DNA of 64,000 bases from Emydura subglobosa (Eukaryota; Chordata; Testudines; Chelidae), in contig ML679995.1 of assembly GCA_007922225.1 (NCBI GenBank), forward strand, positions 2,867,928 through 2,931,927. Reading direction: 5' to 3'. Position 1 is the first letter of the stretch. Each line of letters starts with the position of its first letter. The notes under the pieces were generated by a model. The model was given only the letters and a program-made list of their open reading frames with translations, ran no database searches and was not told the origin of the DNA. The position numbers and the translations under genes are program-made. Shown piece by piece: positions 63,246 through 64,000 of this stretch.

Positions 63246-63308
63246 AGCTTGAAAGCGTGTTTCTTTCGCCAGCAGAAGTTGGTCCAGTAAAAGTTAGTAC
63301 CTCACCCC
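63246..63308 (+). mobile_element. Isolated Penelope terminal fragment
   Basis: AGCTTGAAAGCGTG, GCCAGCAGAAGTTGGTCCAGTAAAAG and TACCTCACC match the right terminal repeat of the Penelope-like element (35520-35573). No coding part accompanies it. Confidence 0.65.
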
Positions 63309-63315
63309 CCTTGTC

Positions 63316-63829
63316 CGTTCCAGCTGAAAATTCACCCGGGCAAGGAGCTGTGGCAGTCTCTGCTCTGTGAGATGCCTGGCACAGCTTTGGACCTGGTGGA
63401 AATAATAATGGATTATTAATCAGCCCAGGCGTCCGGTGGTCTCCCAGGATTAGGTCCCAGGCGTCACCTGGCTCTGTATAAGACAGCTCTGAGCCGGAGA
63501 GCAGGCGAGGCTCATTGTTCTGTCACTGGCTGGTTTTCCATTCACAATTTTGCCAGGACGAAACATTTTAAAGACAACCAGCCAGCGTGACGCAGCAAAA
63601 GAGCAGCTAGCTGAGCTTCCTCTCCTGGCCCTGCCTGCAGCCATGGTATAAATGACCAAGCGTCTTCCCAGAACTGGGCACATTCCTAACCCACACGCGG
63701 GCTAGTCCTGGGACTCCGATACAAGTGAGTGGCCCTGACTCACTGCGGTACTGCCACTGACTTTAATGAGGCCACTCACATGAGTAAAATCTATTTGCAC
63801 AAGTAGGGGTTGAAGGATTGGGCACTTAG
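63316..63829. other. Unassigned DNA
   Basis: Contains AATAATAATGGATTATTAATC near 63401. A decayed palindromic repeat may lie at 63720-63800 (CTGACTTTAATGAGG). No gene recognised. Confidence 0.4.
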
Positions 63830-63985
63830 AGCAATATCATTATCCTCATTTTACAGATGGGGAAACTGAGGCACAAAGAGGGGGTACGGGGGATGCTGTG
63901 ATTTGTTCAAGGTCATCCGGCAGATGTTTGCTAGAGCCCAGCAGAGAATGGGGTTCTCTTGACTCCAAGTCCATCTCCCCATTCA
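63830..63985 (-). mobile_element. MIR-like SINE, minus strand
   Basis: TTATCCTCATTTTACAGATGG, GGAAACTGAGGCACAAAG, TTCAAGGTCATCCGGCAG and GGTTCTCTTGACTCC follow the reverse order of MIR. The tRNA-like head may extend to the end of the window. Confidence 0.85.
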
Positions 63986-64000
63986 TTGGGCCTCTCCGCT

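Noticed and set aside
1..64000. A previously undescribed multi-gene system
   Set aside because: No cluster of co-oriented genes or conserved domains exists here. All recognisable proteins are retroelement remnants.

Overview
The window reads as vertebrate nuclear DNA, most probably from a turtle (a crocodilian is the main alternative). It is dominated by CR1 LINEs that end in ATTCTATGA-type 3' tails. Between them lie MIR-like SINEs, short terminal-inverted-repeat elements of the kinds common in reptiles, several LTR-like elements and one Penelope-like retroelement. I found no convincing exon of a host protein gene, no rRNA or tRNA gene, no operon structure and no CRISPR array. The region is best described as intergenic or intronic DNA. 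The turtle call rests on repeat character recalled from experience, not on a database search.

Layout. 1-5 kb: a CTAT-rich repeat, a minus-strand CR1 split by a ~396 bp insertion, a ~55 bp minisatellite, a CpG-dense patch and a MIR-like SINE. 5-11 kb: TIR elements, including a 124 bp hAT-like MITE with an 8 bp target duplication, and CR1 fragments. 11.7-14.6 kb: two copies of one ~1.05 kb LTR-like repeat facing opposite ways, so the region is a large inverted repeat; a third copy lies at 30 kb. 15-25 kb: the densest CR1 block, including the best-preserved copy (17732-19038), which keeps an open reverse-transcriptase frame, and a solo-LTR-like element at 22583-23078. 25-33 kb: MITEs, MIR-like SINEs and unassigned DNA, some resembling conserved non-coding sequence. 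33.7-35.6 kb: a dead Penelope-like element enclosed by ~240 bp inverted terminal repeats. 36.3-39.5 kb: two LTR-like elements with CR1 ends between them. 40-56 kb: scattered CR1, MITEs, a possible retrocopied 3' UTR at 45.7-46.2 kb and a three-layer nested insertion at 51.5-52.0 kb. 57-61 kb: an LTR-like element, then a CR1 cut by a 703 bp LTR-like element with a perfect 5 bp target duplication. 61-64 kb: mostly unassigned DNA, a palindromic element, an isolated Penelope terminal fragment and a MIR-like SINE.

The parts do not form a pathway. Their relations are historical: nesting gives relative ages. CR1 copies host LTRs and MITEs, and older MIR-like copies host MITEs that host younger MITEs. 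Only the 17.7-19.0 kb CR1 retains an intact catalytic reverse-transcriptase core; the other readable RT fragments carry frameshifts, stops or lost catalytic residues. Boundaries of diverged repeats are approximate, and family names are by recognition only.
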